64,000 nt of DNA. Origin: Aporhodopirellula rubra (GTDB lineage: Bacteria > Planctomycetota > Planctomycetia > Pirellulales > Pirellulaceae). The translations under genes were made by a program, and so were the position numbers. The DNA is taken from NCBI RefSeq assembly GCF_014192335.1, contig NZ_JACHXU010000001.1:538802-602801 (forward strand). Direction: 5' to 3'. The notes beneath the pieces were generated by a model. It saw only the letters and a program-made list of their open reading frames with translations, was not told where the DNA came from and ran no database searches. Positions 7,541 through 15,874 of the stretch are shown here, one piece after another; positions within the stretch are counted from its first letter, which is position 1, and every line of letters begins with the position of its first letter.

Positions 7541-9984
7541 CACGATCTTCTCAACGCGACCAAATCGATTTACCTGATCCGCCTCGGGTGCAGCATCCCG
7601 GGCACCCTTACCAATGCGGTCGGGGGCACGGCGGCGTGACGGGAGCCTCGCAGTCGTCATCCGACGCGTCGCCCTGTGCCGAGGGGCCATCCGTTTCGGG
7701 CGAATGTCCGTTGGCCCGTCACTGCGCCGGACGAGGCTCGAAATCGGGGGCGCCAAAGAAGAAAGGTGCGTTGGATAACACTCCTTGCCGGCCGATTCCG
7801 ACATGGGCGGGCCGTCGCCGTCGATGGACGGCGGGGGCATTGTTGCTGTTTGCGTTTGCGCTCGTGGGGGTCTTTGGGACGTCGCTGGCTCCCGAGTTCG
7901 TTCGACCTGGAAATCTTTCGACATCGCATGCCCAAATTCTCACCGGCGATTTGACTTCCGGCGGATGCACGGTTTGTCACGGGAACGTTTCGGCGGAAAC
8001 GTGGATGGCAATGAAGGATGCCGGGCATGTTGAAACCGAAGCTTCGTTAACGATGACAGATCGGTGCGTCGCATGCCATCACGATCGTATTCCGACGGAC
8101 TTCGCGACGTCGGCACATAACCTGTCAGTCGAAACACGGGTCGCGATTGGTGATCAACGCCGTGACATTTTTTTGGCGGCGAAGGAAAAAGGCGAGATTC
8201 GAACCGTCTCAAAATCCAGTGCAGCGATTTGGTTACCACCACCGGCGATCTCTCAAGATGAAGTGGCGTGCAGTGTCTGTCACCGTGAACACCATGGTGC
8301 GGATGCGGATATCAAAGCCATCGCGGATTCACGTTGCCAAACTTGCCATTCACAGCAGTTTGGTTCGTTTGCATCGTCACACCCTGAATTCACGGATTGG
8401 CCTCAGTCGTCACCCCATGCGATCGCGTTTGATCATTCCCGTCACGCCACGATTCACTATCCCAAAACGGCCGAGGCGGCAGCGAGCGATGAGTCTGTGT
8501 CGGTGCTGCAGTTCGATTGCCGTGCCTGTCACGTCGTTGACGGTGCAGGTTCTAGTAATCTTGCCGGCGGACTGCTGAACGATTCGATCGTTAGCACCCT
8601 GCCCTTCGAGTCGGCCTGCGTGTCGTGTCACGATCAATCACTCGGTGTTCAAATCGCGAGCGGTCCCGCGTTGATCGAATTGCCAATTCTGCCGCCCGAG
8701 ATCGCCGATCAGCTCGAATCATGGCCGGCCGATGCCACCGGATCTCCCGACGGAAAGTTGTCGGCGTGGATGCTTTTGTTACTTCGCGATCAAGACCCTT
8801 CAATCGACTTCGCGCCGCTAGCAGATCTCTCGCTCGTTGATTGGCGGTTGCCTCATAACCAAGACCTCGCCGTGCGACTGGGCCGGGCGATTCGGCAATT
8901 CGCGATTGCGTTGTCTCTCGACGGGCAGTCGTTCCTGTTAGAGGCCGCGGAGCGGGCGGGGGCTGATCCGACGACCGCGAGAGCTTTTGCCTCCTCTTTC
9001 CCGACTCAAGTGATGCGCGACGCCGCAGCCGATTGGTTTGGAAAGCCGACGAGTTCGGCGGGCGATCGATTCTCCGCACGGCAAACACCCGCAAGCAACA
9101 ACGATCAGTTTCTCGATGATGATTTGACTTCGGCGGGAGACGACCTCCTCGTCGATTGGTCGGCTCAGGAGGACGATGATCTTTTGCTCTCAGGCGACGC
9201 ATCCGCATCGTTGGACGATCCTTTGGGGGGCGATCTGTTGAGTGGTGGGCCGGCTTCCGCTACGACGCAAAAAGCATTCGCGAATTGGGAAGATGAGTTA
9301 GGCCGACGTTTTGATGCGGCACATTCGCAGGCGCTCGGTGGATGGTATCGCGATGATCTCACACTCTCGATCCGTTATCGCGGTGCAGGGCACTCCGACG
9401 CGGTCTTGCGTAGTCTGATCGAAATGGCCGAGACGTCTGACCATGCGCTGCGTGATTTGGTGATGGAACAACCCGCCGTTGCCGCCTGCGTTACCTGTCA
9501 TTCTCAACTTCCGTGGCGAGAGACGACGTCGAACAGCCTTCGCGACCGGTTAACTCGGTTTACCCATCGCCCTCACCTCGATATCGCGGCGCTGCAGAAC
9601 TGCGAACATTGTCACACAATGCATTCGAACGTGGGTGCTGATCCAAGCCTGCCGGCGGTGGAAGCGGTCGCGGAACGCGGAGGCGTCGAAACGTTGTACC
9701 GGGCTCTCGACCTCGTCAATGCAGTGTCGGCCAAACCGGACTTAGGACTTGCAGCGTCGGATCATTCCCTAACCGGCGGATTTCACCACGATTCGATCGA
9801 ACCCGGGACGGCGAAACCGCAATTGAACGGGCACTCCGATTTCCTTCCGCTTCGCAAAGTCGCGTGTGCTCACTGTCATACCGCGAAAGCCGCCGGGGAT
9901 CACTGTACGACGTGTCATCGTTATCATGTAGGCGATGTCCTCTCCAACCCCACCACTGCCGACTCGGTCGAACCCGTTCGCTAG
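7537..9984 (+). CDS. Membrane-anchored decahaem c-type cytochrome
   Basis: An 815-residue protein whose ATG overlaps the previous stop (ATGA, 7537-7540). It has ten CXXCH haem-binding motifs, at about Cys144, 177, 245, 267, 328, 361, 651, 689, 777 and 790. The first 95 residues are hydrophilic with six Cys and several His, followed by an uncleaved-looking signal anchor (about 97-118), so the N-terminus should be cytoplasmic and the haems extracytoplasmic. Between haems 6 and 7 lies a region of about 290 residues without haems. It contains a very acidic stretch (about 525-575) with repeated Asp-Asp-Leu-Leu units. Haems 1-6 and 7-10 therefore form two groups. The protein is the likely extracytoplasmic partner of the di-haem b subunit. 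Confidence 0.9.
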   Translation: MTRSSQRDQIDLPDPPRVQHPGHPYQCGRGHGGVTGASQSSSDASPCAEGPSVSGECPLARHCAGRGSKSGAPKKKGALDNTPCRPIPTWAGRRRRWTAGALLLFAFALVGVFGTSLAPEFVRPGNLSTSHAQILTGDLTSGGCTVCHGNVSAETWMAMKDAGHVETEASLTMTDRCVACHHDRIPTDFATSAHNLSVETRVAIGDQRRDIFLAAKEKGEIRTVSKSSAAIWLPPPAISQDEVACSVCHREHHGADADIKAIADSRCQTCHSQQFGSFASSHPEFTDWPQSSPHAIAFDHSRHATIHYPKTAEAAASDESVSVLQFDCRACHVVDGAGSSNLAGGLLNDSIVSTLPFESACVSCHDQSLGVQIASGPALIELPILPPEIADQLESWPADATGSPDGKLSAWMLLLLRDQDPSIDFAPLADLSLVDWRLPHNQDLAVRLGRAIRQFAIALSLDGQSFLLEAAERAGADPTTARAFASSFPTQVMRDAAADWFGKPTSSAGDRFSARQTPASNNDQFLDDDLTSAGDDLLVDWSAQEDDDLLLSGDASASLDDPLGGDLLSGGPASATTQKAFANWEDELGRRFDAAHSQALGGWYRDDLTLSIRYRGAGHSDAVLRSLIEMAETSDHALRDLVMEQPAVAACVTCHSQLPWRETTSNSLRDRLTRFTHRPHLDIAALQNCEHCHTMHSNVGADPSLPAVEAVAERGGVETLYRALDLVNAVSAKPDLGLAASDHSLTGGFHHDSIEPGTAKPQLNGHSDFLPLRKVACAHCHTAKAAGDHCTTCHRYHVGDVLSNPTTADSVEPVR

Positions 9985-10636
9985 TCGATTTGTTCGACCG
10001 GGCGCTTTCGCGTTTCGGTTTGATCACGTATCGAGCACTCACGAAGAGGGATCCCGAGAAGACTTTGTTCGCTCGCTCGTCGACCGGCTTCGTGAGGAAC
10101 GTTGTGGTGTGATCGTCGGTGATCACGGAACCGGCAAATCCACGTTGTTGCGTGAGCTAGCCGAAACACTTGAACGAGAAATGCCGGGCGGACAGTGGGT
10201 CCAATTGACCGGGCCTGACCCCGCCTCCACACGGAATGAACGCATCGTTCGAGGATTGGGTGATCTTTGGAACAACATTCGAACGGTCGGGCGACTGCAG
10301 CGTTCAGTGCCCCGCGGCGGTGTGTTGGTGATTGACGGCGGCGAACAGATTCCCGCGTTCTGGCGATGGTGGATCGCCCACCGGGCCAAGCGTCGCGATC
10401 ACTTTTGTTTGTTGACCAGTCATTCGGACGTCGCGGGATTCGCGACGTTGTACCGAACCCATTTGTCACCCGATCTGATTGGTGACCTGGTGAGAGAACT
10501 GTTGTCTGGCACCGATGCAGCGCTGCAACCCGGCGCCAGAATCAAAGTGCAGCAGCACCTCGATACGATCGACCTCAGCCGGGTCGGGAACCTGCGCGAC
10601 TTGTGGGACGATCTCTACGAAATCGTGCAATCGTGA
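9935..10636 (+). CDS. Small P-loop ATPase of unknown role
   Basis: A 233-residue protein with a clear Walker A motif (GDHGTGKST, about residues 62-70) and a Walker B-like strand (GVLVIDGG, about 128-135). The ATG at 9935 lies inside the decahaem gene, giving a 50-base overlap in another frame; no other good start was found upstream of the P-loop, though GTG/TTG starts further in are possible. The fold resembles ExeA/GspA-type AAA ATPases, but sensor motifs cannot be assigned by eye. Position as fourth gene of the cassette suggests a role in assembly or regulation of the electron-transfer proteins, or a link to the upstream pilus/secretion operon. It is the last gene of the plus-strand run and converges with the DUF1080 gene. 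Confidence 0.75.
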   Translation: MSSPTPPLPTRSNPFASRFVRPGAFAFRFDHVSSTHEEGSREDFVRSLVDRLREERCGVIVGDHGTGKSTLLRELAETLEREMPGGQWVQLTGPDPASTRNERIVRGLGDLWNNIRTVGRLQRSVPRGGVLVIDGGEQIPAFWRWWIAHRAKRRDHFCLLTSHSDVAGFATLYRTHLSPDLIGDLVRELLSGTDAALQPGARIKVQQHLDTIDLSRVGNLRDLWDDLYEIVQS

Positions 10637-10693
10637 GACCGTAAGCGGCCACGATTACGAATCATACCAATCGAGGGTGTTCGCTTTCGCCGG

Positions 10694-11479
10694 TTACTTC
10701 CACTGACGCAGCGTGATGTGTTTGAGTCGAATCGTCATCGCGGGGCCCTTGTGCAATTGCAACGCGATCACGCCGGAATGTCTCGCCTTTTCGGTTTGAT
10801 TGTCAGTCAACTTCATCGTTTGCGTTTCGTTGATGAAGTGTTCGAGTTGGTTGCCGCGGACGACGACTCGGTAGTCGTTCCACTCGCCGGGGTGAATCCC
10901 ATTCCCGAGTTCGGCGGCATCAGCGAACGTTTCGACTTGCTTCTTACCGGTCTCCGAGACGACGACGCTTTGCCCGCGGAGGGCGAGGATGCCACGGCCT
11001 TTTTCTTCGTAGAGAATTCCGGCAAACTGGTTGGCGGCATCAATGTCGGCTTGATAACCCGAGACGACGAATTCGTCTTCGTCGAGCACCCGGCTGTGGT
11101 ATTGGATGCCCGAGTTGCCGTTCTCAATTTTGAATTGCAGTGATAACTCGAAATCGCCTTCGACCTCATCGTTGAGGATCAAGAACGTGTTCTTCGAGAT
11201 CGGGGCTTCGTCAGTCGTTTTGCCGACGATCATGCCATCCTCGACGGACCATAAATCATCTCTGCCACGCCACCCGTCGAGCGACTTTCCATCGAAGAGC
11301 GTTGTGACCGTGCCGCCTTGCAGCGATCGAGCGTGGTCCGCATCGGCCGCTGAAGCGTTGGTGTTCTCTTGGGCCGTTTGGGTGTCAGTTTCCTGAGCCA
11401 TGGATTGAGTGTGGAACGACAACGTACTCGCAACGAGCAACGCGGCGAACAGGAGGCTGCGGGTGAGGATTTGGTGCAT
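10694..11479 (-). CDS. Exported DUF1080 / 3-keto-disaccharide hydrolase-family protein
   Basis: A 261-residue protein with a Sec signal peptide (about residues 1-29, cleavage near SMA-QE). The mature part shows the DUF1080 pattern: LFDGKSLDGWRG, then IENGNSGIQYHSR, then a C-terminal beta strand set. This concanavalin-like domain is very common in planctomycetes, and some members hydrolyse 3-keto-disaccharides. The gene lies 51 bases downstream of hemA on the same strand, so it may be co-transcribed, but no functional link is evident. No strong Shine-Dalgarno sequence is visible before the ATG. Confidence 0.85.
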   Translation of the reverse strand: MHQILTRSLLFAALLVASTLSFHTQSMAQETDTQTAQENTNASAADADHARSLQGGTVTTLFDGKSLDGWRGRDDLWSVEDGMIVGKTTDEAPISKNTFLILNDEVEGDFELSLQFKIENGNSGIQYHSRVLDEDEFVVSGYQADIDAANQFAGILYEEKGRGILALRGQSVVVSETGKKQVETFADAAELGNGIHPGEWNDYRVVVRGNQLEHFINETQTMKLTDNQTEKARHSGVIALQLHKGPAMTIRLKHITLRQWK

Positions 11480-11530
11480 GGTGGGGCGTCACAAAGGAGA
11501 TGTTGAGGAACAGATTGACGGTCAGCAGAA

Positions 11531-12856
11531 TTACGGATCGTCACCGAGGTTAAACAAATGTCGCAGCGCCTCGAGCAGGCCACGCGAGTGACCGGCCGCG
11601 GCGTCGTCACGTAGTGACGCCATTGGCGGGTGCAGAAGTTTGTTGGTTAGTCGGTCAAACGATTTTTCAATTTCTTTCGTCATCGCCGCGTCGGTGGAAC
11701 CGTTGAGTTTGTCGAGCAGACGGTGTAGTTCCGCCGTTTTGACTTGGTCTGCCCGTTCCCTCAGTCGTCGGATGACGGGACCGGTGGCGCGGTGTTGCAG
11801 CGATTCGAAAAAGCGATTGACTTCTTCGTCGAGAATTCGTTTCGCCTTGGGCCACTGTTTTTCACGTTCGCGTCGGTTGCGGTTGCAGGCGGCTTGCAGG
11901 TCATCGATTTGATAGAGATAGACCCCCGGTTCGTCACCGATCACAGGATCGAAATCTCGAGGGACGGCGAGATCGAGAACCAGCATGATGCGTCCGCCAC
12001 GTTGGCCGTTCAGGCGGGCAAAGGTTGCTGCGTCGACGAGAGGTTCGTCCGCCGAGGTGGTTCCGATCAACAGGTCGGCGGCGATGATTTGTTCGGGCAA
12101 TTCTTCGAGCGGTTTTGTTTGGGCACCGAAGTTAACCGCCAGCGCGGCGGCCCGTTCTTGGCTTCGGTTGACGATGCAAAGATTGTCACTGCCCCCATTT
12201 TTTAGATATCGCAGGGTCTCTTCGGCCATCTCGCCGGCACCGCACAGGACAACGCGTTTGCCACGCAGCGTTTCGAAGACTTCGGGGACCACTTCGCCGA
12301 CCGCGACGCTCGGCACGCTCAAACGGCGGCGATGGATTGTCGTTTCGGTTTGCACCCGTTTGGCCGCGCGATTGGCGGCTTGGAACGCCGCGTGCGTTAC
12401 CGGTCCGGTCGAACCGGCGACGTTGGAAAGATCGTACGCCTGTTTGACTTGAGAAAGAATCTGAGCCTCGCCGACCACCATGCTGTCCAAACTCGCTGCG
12501 ACGAGGAACAGGTGATCAACGGCTTCGCGTCCCTGGCGAACGGCCATGTGTTCGGCGACAAAGTCCGTGGGTTTTTCCAAACACTCGGCGACGAATTCGA
12601 TCAGTGACGTGCGAACTTCGTCGAATGTAAGTGACCCCGATGCAGAATCGCTCGCGACCAATCCGCTGCCGAAGGGACCTCCGGCGGCGTAGAGTTCGAC
12701 GCGGTTGCAGGTCGACAACACGACGAGTTCGGCACCGTCGAATCGTTCGCCAAAACGTGACAACGCTAGCTCAGTGTGTTCCGATGAGAACGACAATTGC
12801 TCGCGGATTTCGACGGCGGCATCATGATGCGAGCATCCGATCATTTGCAGGGTCAT
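11531..12856 (-). CDS. hemA: Glutamyl-tRNA reductase
   Basis: A 441-residue cytoplasmic enzyme that reduces glutamyl-tRNA(Glu) to glutamate-1-semialdehyde, the first committed step of tetrapyrrole synthesis by the C5 pathway. Diagnostic features are the N-terminal GCSHHDAAVEIREQ, the catalytic cysteine in LSTCNRVELY (about residues 47-56), an NADPH-binding region (VVLCGAGEMAEETL, about 200-213) and the C-terminal dimerisation helices. Its start overlaps the stop of the upstream HemX/CcsA-like gene by four bases (ATGA, 12853-12856), so the two are translationally coupled. The hemX-hemA pairing is found in many bacteria and fits with the demand for haem from the cytochrome genes nearby. Confidence 0.96.
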   Translation of the reverse strand: MTLQMIGCSHHDAAVEIREQLSFSSEHTELALSRFGERFDGAELVVLSTCNRVELYAAGGPFGSGLVASDSASGSLTFDEVRTSLIEFVAECLEKPTDFVAEHMAVRQGREAVDHLFLVAASLDSMVVGEAQILSQVKQAYDLSNVAGSTGPVTHAAFQAANRAAKRVQTETTIHRRRLSVPSVAVGEVVPEVFETLRGKRVVLCGAGEMAEETLRYLKNGGSDNLCIVNRSQERAAALAVNFGAQTKPLEELPEQIIAADLLIGTTSADEPLVDAATFARLNGQRGGRIMLVLDLAVPRDFDPVIGDEPGVYLYQIDDLQAACNRNRREREKQWPKAKRILDEEVNRFFESLQHRATGPVIRRLRERADQVKTAELHRLLDKLNGSTDAAMTKEIEKSFDRLTNKLLHPPMASLRDDAAAGHSRGLLEALRHLFNLGDDP

Positions 12857-13794
12857 GCGACACCCCGCTGCGTTGTTGCCGAAAACGTTTCGTGCAGCTC
12901 AACGGATGCTTGCGACGGGTTGGCACCCGGGGACTCGGTTTCGGTCGCGGCTCCTCCGTGCGAAGTCGTCAGCACGCCTGACATGGCCAGCACGAGAAAT
13001 CCAAAGCTCGCCAGCGTCAGATAGGCGACTTTCCGTCCACGGCTCGCCGGTGCGTAGAGAAACTCGACCGCGGTCGCCGACGCTAACCACACAAACAGCA
13101 CGCCCGAAAGCATGATGCCGCGGTTGGTCCAGGGGATTTCGCCGAGGCGGTTGAGGTTCATCACGACGCCGGAGACCAAACCGATGCCGACCGCGACGGT
13201 GCTGACGACGAGGCATCGACGATTGAGGTTTTGTAGTGTTTCGAGGGTCGGTAGCCGGAGTGCCGAACCGGCCCGTTTCTGTTTCAGTCGCCATGACTGG
13301 ACCATGTACATCGCGCCGGCGAGAAAACCGAACAGCACCGCCGCCGATCCGACCATCATGGAAATCGCGTGCACGCTCCTCCAGAACTCGGTCGCTTCGG
13401 TGCGATCGAATGCGGGCAGATGCTGGACCGACATGGCCAACGCGATCATCGCCAGGATCGCGGGCAGGAAAAAGAAACCGATGACCGTGTCCGGGCGACG
13501 CAGGTAGAGGATGAAGTAGGCGATCGCGAGGCCGAGGGCGACCATTAAGGACCAATCCGTCCACGTTGCGAGACGGCCGATGTCGGGGCCACCGGCGGAC
13601 CCGGGATCGACCATGGTGGCTCGCAGCGAAAGGTAAACGACGTGCGTGAAAATCCCGATCGTCATCATCACCAGCCCCGCCAGTCCACGCCCCGGCAGGC
13701 GTCGCCCGACCAGCCGAAGCAGTTCGATGGCAAGGACAACGAGATAACTAGCGGTGAAGCAGGTTACGGATATTTGCTGGAGTATGGGGAGCAT
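12853..13794 (-). CDS. HemX/CcsA-family cytochrome c assembly membrane protein
   Basis: A 313-residue protein with about eight membrane helices and a hydrophilic C-terminus. The helix with SVHAISMMVGSAAVLFGF (about residues 140-157) carries a conserved His and matches the CcsA/ResC/HemX family, which handles haem for c-type cytochrome maturation or controls HemA levels. A further His is in the second helix (FTHVVY, about 49-54). The tryptophan-rich WWD motif of true haem lyases is not obvious, so a HemX-like role is favoured. It is the first gene of the minus-strand unit and overlaps hemA by four bases. An AT-rich inverted repeat lies just upstream (13816-13827). Confidence 0.82.
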   Translation of the reverse strand: MLPILQQISVTCFTASYLVVLAIELLRLVGRRLPGRGLAGLVMMTIGIFTHVVYLSLRATMVDPGSAGGPDIGRLATWTDWSLMVALGLAIAYFILYLRRPDTVIGFFFLPAILAMIALAMSVQHLPAFDRTEATEFWRSVHAISMMVGSAAVLFGFLAGAMYMVQSWRLKQKRAGSALRLPTLETLQNLNRRCLVVSTVAVGIGLVSGVVMNLNRLGEIPWTNRGIMLSGVLFVWLASATAVEFLYAPASRGRKVAYLTLASFGFLVLAMSGVLTTSHGGAATETESPGANPSQASVELHETFSATTQRGVA

Positions 13795-13815
13795 CGCCGT
13801 ATCTTACACTGAGAT

Positions 13816-13827
13816 CGAAATTTTTCG
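13816..13827. promoter_or_regulatory. AT-rich inverted repeat upstream of the hemX-like gene
   Basis: CGAAATTTTTCG is a 5-2-5 inverted repeat 21 bases upstream of the minus-strand start at 13794. Twelve bases of it (GAAATTTTTCGT) recur at 19239-19250 in the leader of the monohaem cytochrome gene. It could be an operator or promoter element; the evidence is only the repeat and its position. The rest of the 258-base divergent gap to dapB shows nothing else I can name. Confidence 0.25.
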
Positions 13828-14052
13828 TACACGGCAACTCCTCCGGGTGGGGCAAATGACCTGAGCGTCGTCGGCGCGGTGTCGCATTGAACAAACATGT
13901 GCTGATTAGGCGAGCGGGTTCTTGCTGTGGCGAGGCGAGGGTACGAAATCTTTCACGCCGCAGTGATGCTCGGGGCCGCGATTCGGTTCTGCTCCCGGTG
14001 GGGCGTCACCACCGTCCTGGGCGAAACGGCGACGTGAGAGTAAATTTCGTGC

Positions 14053-14910
14053 ATGAACAACACAATCAAACTTGCGGTCCACGGGGCTGCCGGACGGATG
14101 GGACAACGCGTAGTCGCTTTGGCGAGCGGGGCGGATTCGGTCGAGGACGCATCGGGGTTCACCGTGGTCGGCGCGATCGATCACGCGAATCATTCGAAAA
14201 TTGGCCAAGATGCCGGAGTGGTTGCCGGTGGGAGCCCGATCGACGTGCCGATTTCCCCGCAATGGCCATCGACGGCGGAAGTCGTGATCGATTTCTCGTT
14301 GCCCGAGGCGCTTGATGCCTGCGTGGCTCAGTGCGTCGCCCAAAAGTGTCCGTTGGTGATCGCGACGACGGGATTAAGCGAAGCACAGAAAGAGTCGCTC
14401 GCCGAAGCCGCTCGTTCGATTCCGATCGTGTGGGCGCCGAGCATGTCGTTGGCGGTGAACTTGTCGATGCGGATGGCCGAGCAAATCACTCGCGCCCTGC
14501 GTGACGTCGCCGGTGGAGTGGACATCGAGATTCTCGAACGTCATCACCGCTTCAAAGCGGACGCACCGAGCGGAACAGCGCTGAAATTCGGTGAGCTGAT
14601 CGCCGATGCGATGGACGCGGACGAACCCGTCCAGCATGTCCACGGACGTGAAGGGCACACCGGGCAGCGAACACGAAACGAAATCGGTTACCACGCGATT
14701 CGCGTCGGGGATAATCCTGGCGAACACACGATCGTGTTCGGAATGCTCGGTGAACGGATTGAACTGAACGTTGCCGCGAGCAATCGTGATTGTTACGCGT
14801 CCGGGGCTCTCGCGGCGGCCAAATGGCTGATGCAAGGCGAAGCGGGGGGGCCGAAGCCTGCCGGGATGTACAACATGTTCGACGTGCTCGGGATGGCGGA
14901 TAGCCAGTAA
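14053..14910 (+). CDS. dapB: 4-hydroxy-tetrahydrodipicolinate reductase
   Basis: A 285-residue cytoplasmic enzyme that reduces 4-hydroxy-tetrahydrodipicolinate with NAD(P)H in the lysine/meso-diaminopimelate pathway. The N-terminal dinucleotide-binding motif is VHGAAGRMGQRV (about residues 8-19). The catalytic/substrate motif is ERHHRFKADAPSGTAL (about 161-176). Length is close to the usual 270. The presence of dapB is compatible with peptidoglycan synthesis, though lysine synthesis alone would need it. Its TAA stop shares a base with the ATG of mqnD (TAATG, 14908-14912), so the two genes are translationally coupled. Confidence 0.95.
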   Translation: MNNTIKLAVHGAAGRMGQRVVALASGADSVEDASGFTVVGAIDHANHSKIGQDAGVVAGGSPIDVPISPQWPSTAEVVIDFSLPEALDACVAQCVAQKCPLVIATTGLSEAQKESLAEAARSIPIVWAPSMSLAVNLSMRMAEQITRALRDVAGGVDIEILERHHRFKADAPSGTALKFGELIADAMDADEPVQHVHGREGHTGQRTRNEIGYHAIRVGDNPGEHTIVFGMLGERIELNVAASNRDCYASGALAAAKWLMQGEAGGPKPAGMYNMFDVLGMADSQ

Positions 14911-15785
14911 TGAGTGATCGAGTCCGAGTCGGATCCGGGGAGAAGATGCACCTCGCGATTTCGACCTGTCCGAACGACACGTTCGCCTTCGCCGCGTTGC
15001 TGGAAGGACGCGTCGATACCGGAGGATTCGAATTTGACATCGATTTGCTGGATATCGATCAGCTCAATCATGGATTAATCGACGGGCAATTTGATGTGGC
15101 GAAAACGAGCTTTCACGCCGCCTTGTCGCTGACCGAGGACGTCGTGGTGCTGCCGGTCGGGTCGGCGCTCGGTTTTGGCGTCGGGCCGTTGCTGTTGGCG
15201 TCGAAGGCGGGCGAGGTACCGCGGGGCGTTTCCGCCGGTGAAAATCCGCAATTGACGCTGTGTCCGGGCGAACACACGACCGCAAAATTGCTGTTTGACC
15301 TGTTTTATCCGAATACGACCGACGTCGAGCACGTGGTGTTTTCAGACATCATGCCACGGCTCTCGGCGGGGACTGCCGATTTCGGCGTGTGTATCCATGA
15401 GGGCCGCTTCACGTACGAACAATCCGGGCTGCACTGCGTTGCCGATTTAGGTCAATTGTGGGAATCGGCCACGGGATGCCCCCTCCCGTTGGGCGGTTTG
15501 GTGATGCGTGTGCAGCATGGTGCTGAGGTCATGCGGCGGGTCAGTGACGTGATTTCTCGTTCGCTCGCGGTCTCTCGGGCCGACCCACAGACGGCTCTGC
15601 CCGCGATGCGGCGATATGCCCAGGCGATGGAGGACTCGGTTTTGATGCAGCACGTGGACCTGTACGTCAACGACTGGACGGTCGATTTAGGCACTGTTGG
15701 CCGGGATTCACTGCGTAAATTGACAGAATTAGCGGGGCAATCGAGAAAATCCGAAGAACGTCCACCGGTGTTACGCGTTCTATAA
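14910..15785 (+). CDS. mqnD: 1,4-dihydroxy-6-naphthoate synthase (futalosine menaquinone pathway)
   Basis: A 291-residue cytoplasmic enzyme of the periplasmic-binding-protein fold that turns cyclic dehypoxanthinylfutalosine into 1,4-dihydroxy-6-naphthoate. The family pattern is clear: STCPNDTFAFAALLEG near the N-terminus, DVAKTSFHAAL (about 59-69), then GFGVGPLLL (about 87-95) and GICIHEGRF-like FGVCIHEGRFTY. The ATG overlaps the last base of the dapB stop; an internal ATG 12 codons on is the other possible start and matches the usual N-terminus. It implies that the organism makes menaquinone by the futalosine route, which would supply quinone for the respiratory proteins in this window. Confidence 0.93.
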   Translation: MSDRVRVGSGEKMHLAISTCPNDTFAFAALLEGRVDTGGFEFDIDLLDIDQLNHGLIDGQFDVAKTSFHAALSLTEDVVVLPVGSALGFGVGPLLLASKAGEVPRGVSAGENPQLTLCPGEHTTAKLLFDLFYPNTTDVEHVVFSDIMPRLSAGTADFGVCIHEGRFTYEQSGLHCVADLGQLWESATGCPLPLGGLVMRVQHGAEVMRRVSDVISRSLAVSRADPQTALPAMRRYAQAMEDSVLMQHVDLYVNDWTVDLGTVGRDSLRKLTELAGQSRKSEERPPVLRVL

Positions 15786-15874
15786 AGACCGGGCTTGATT
15801 TCTTGCCAGAATGCGGCAACGAGATTAGTCTGCATGTAGTGACGGATCGCATCTCATCTTCTCCTAATTCCTCG

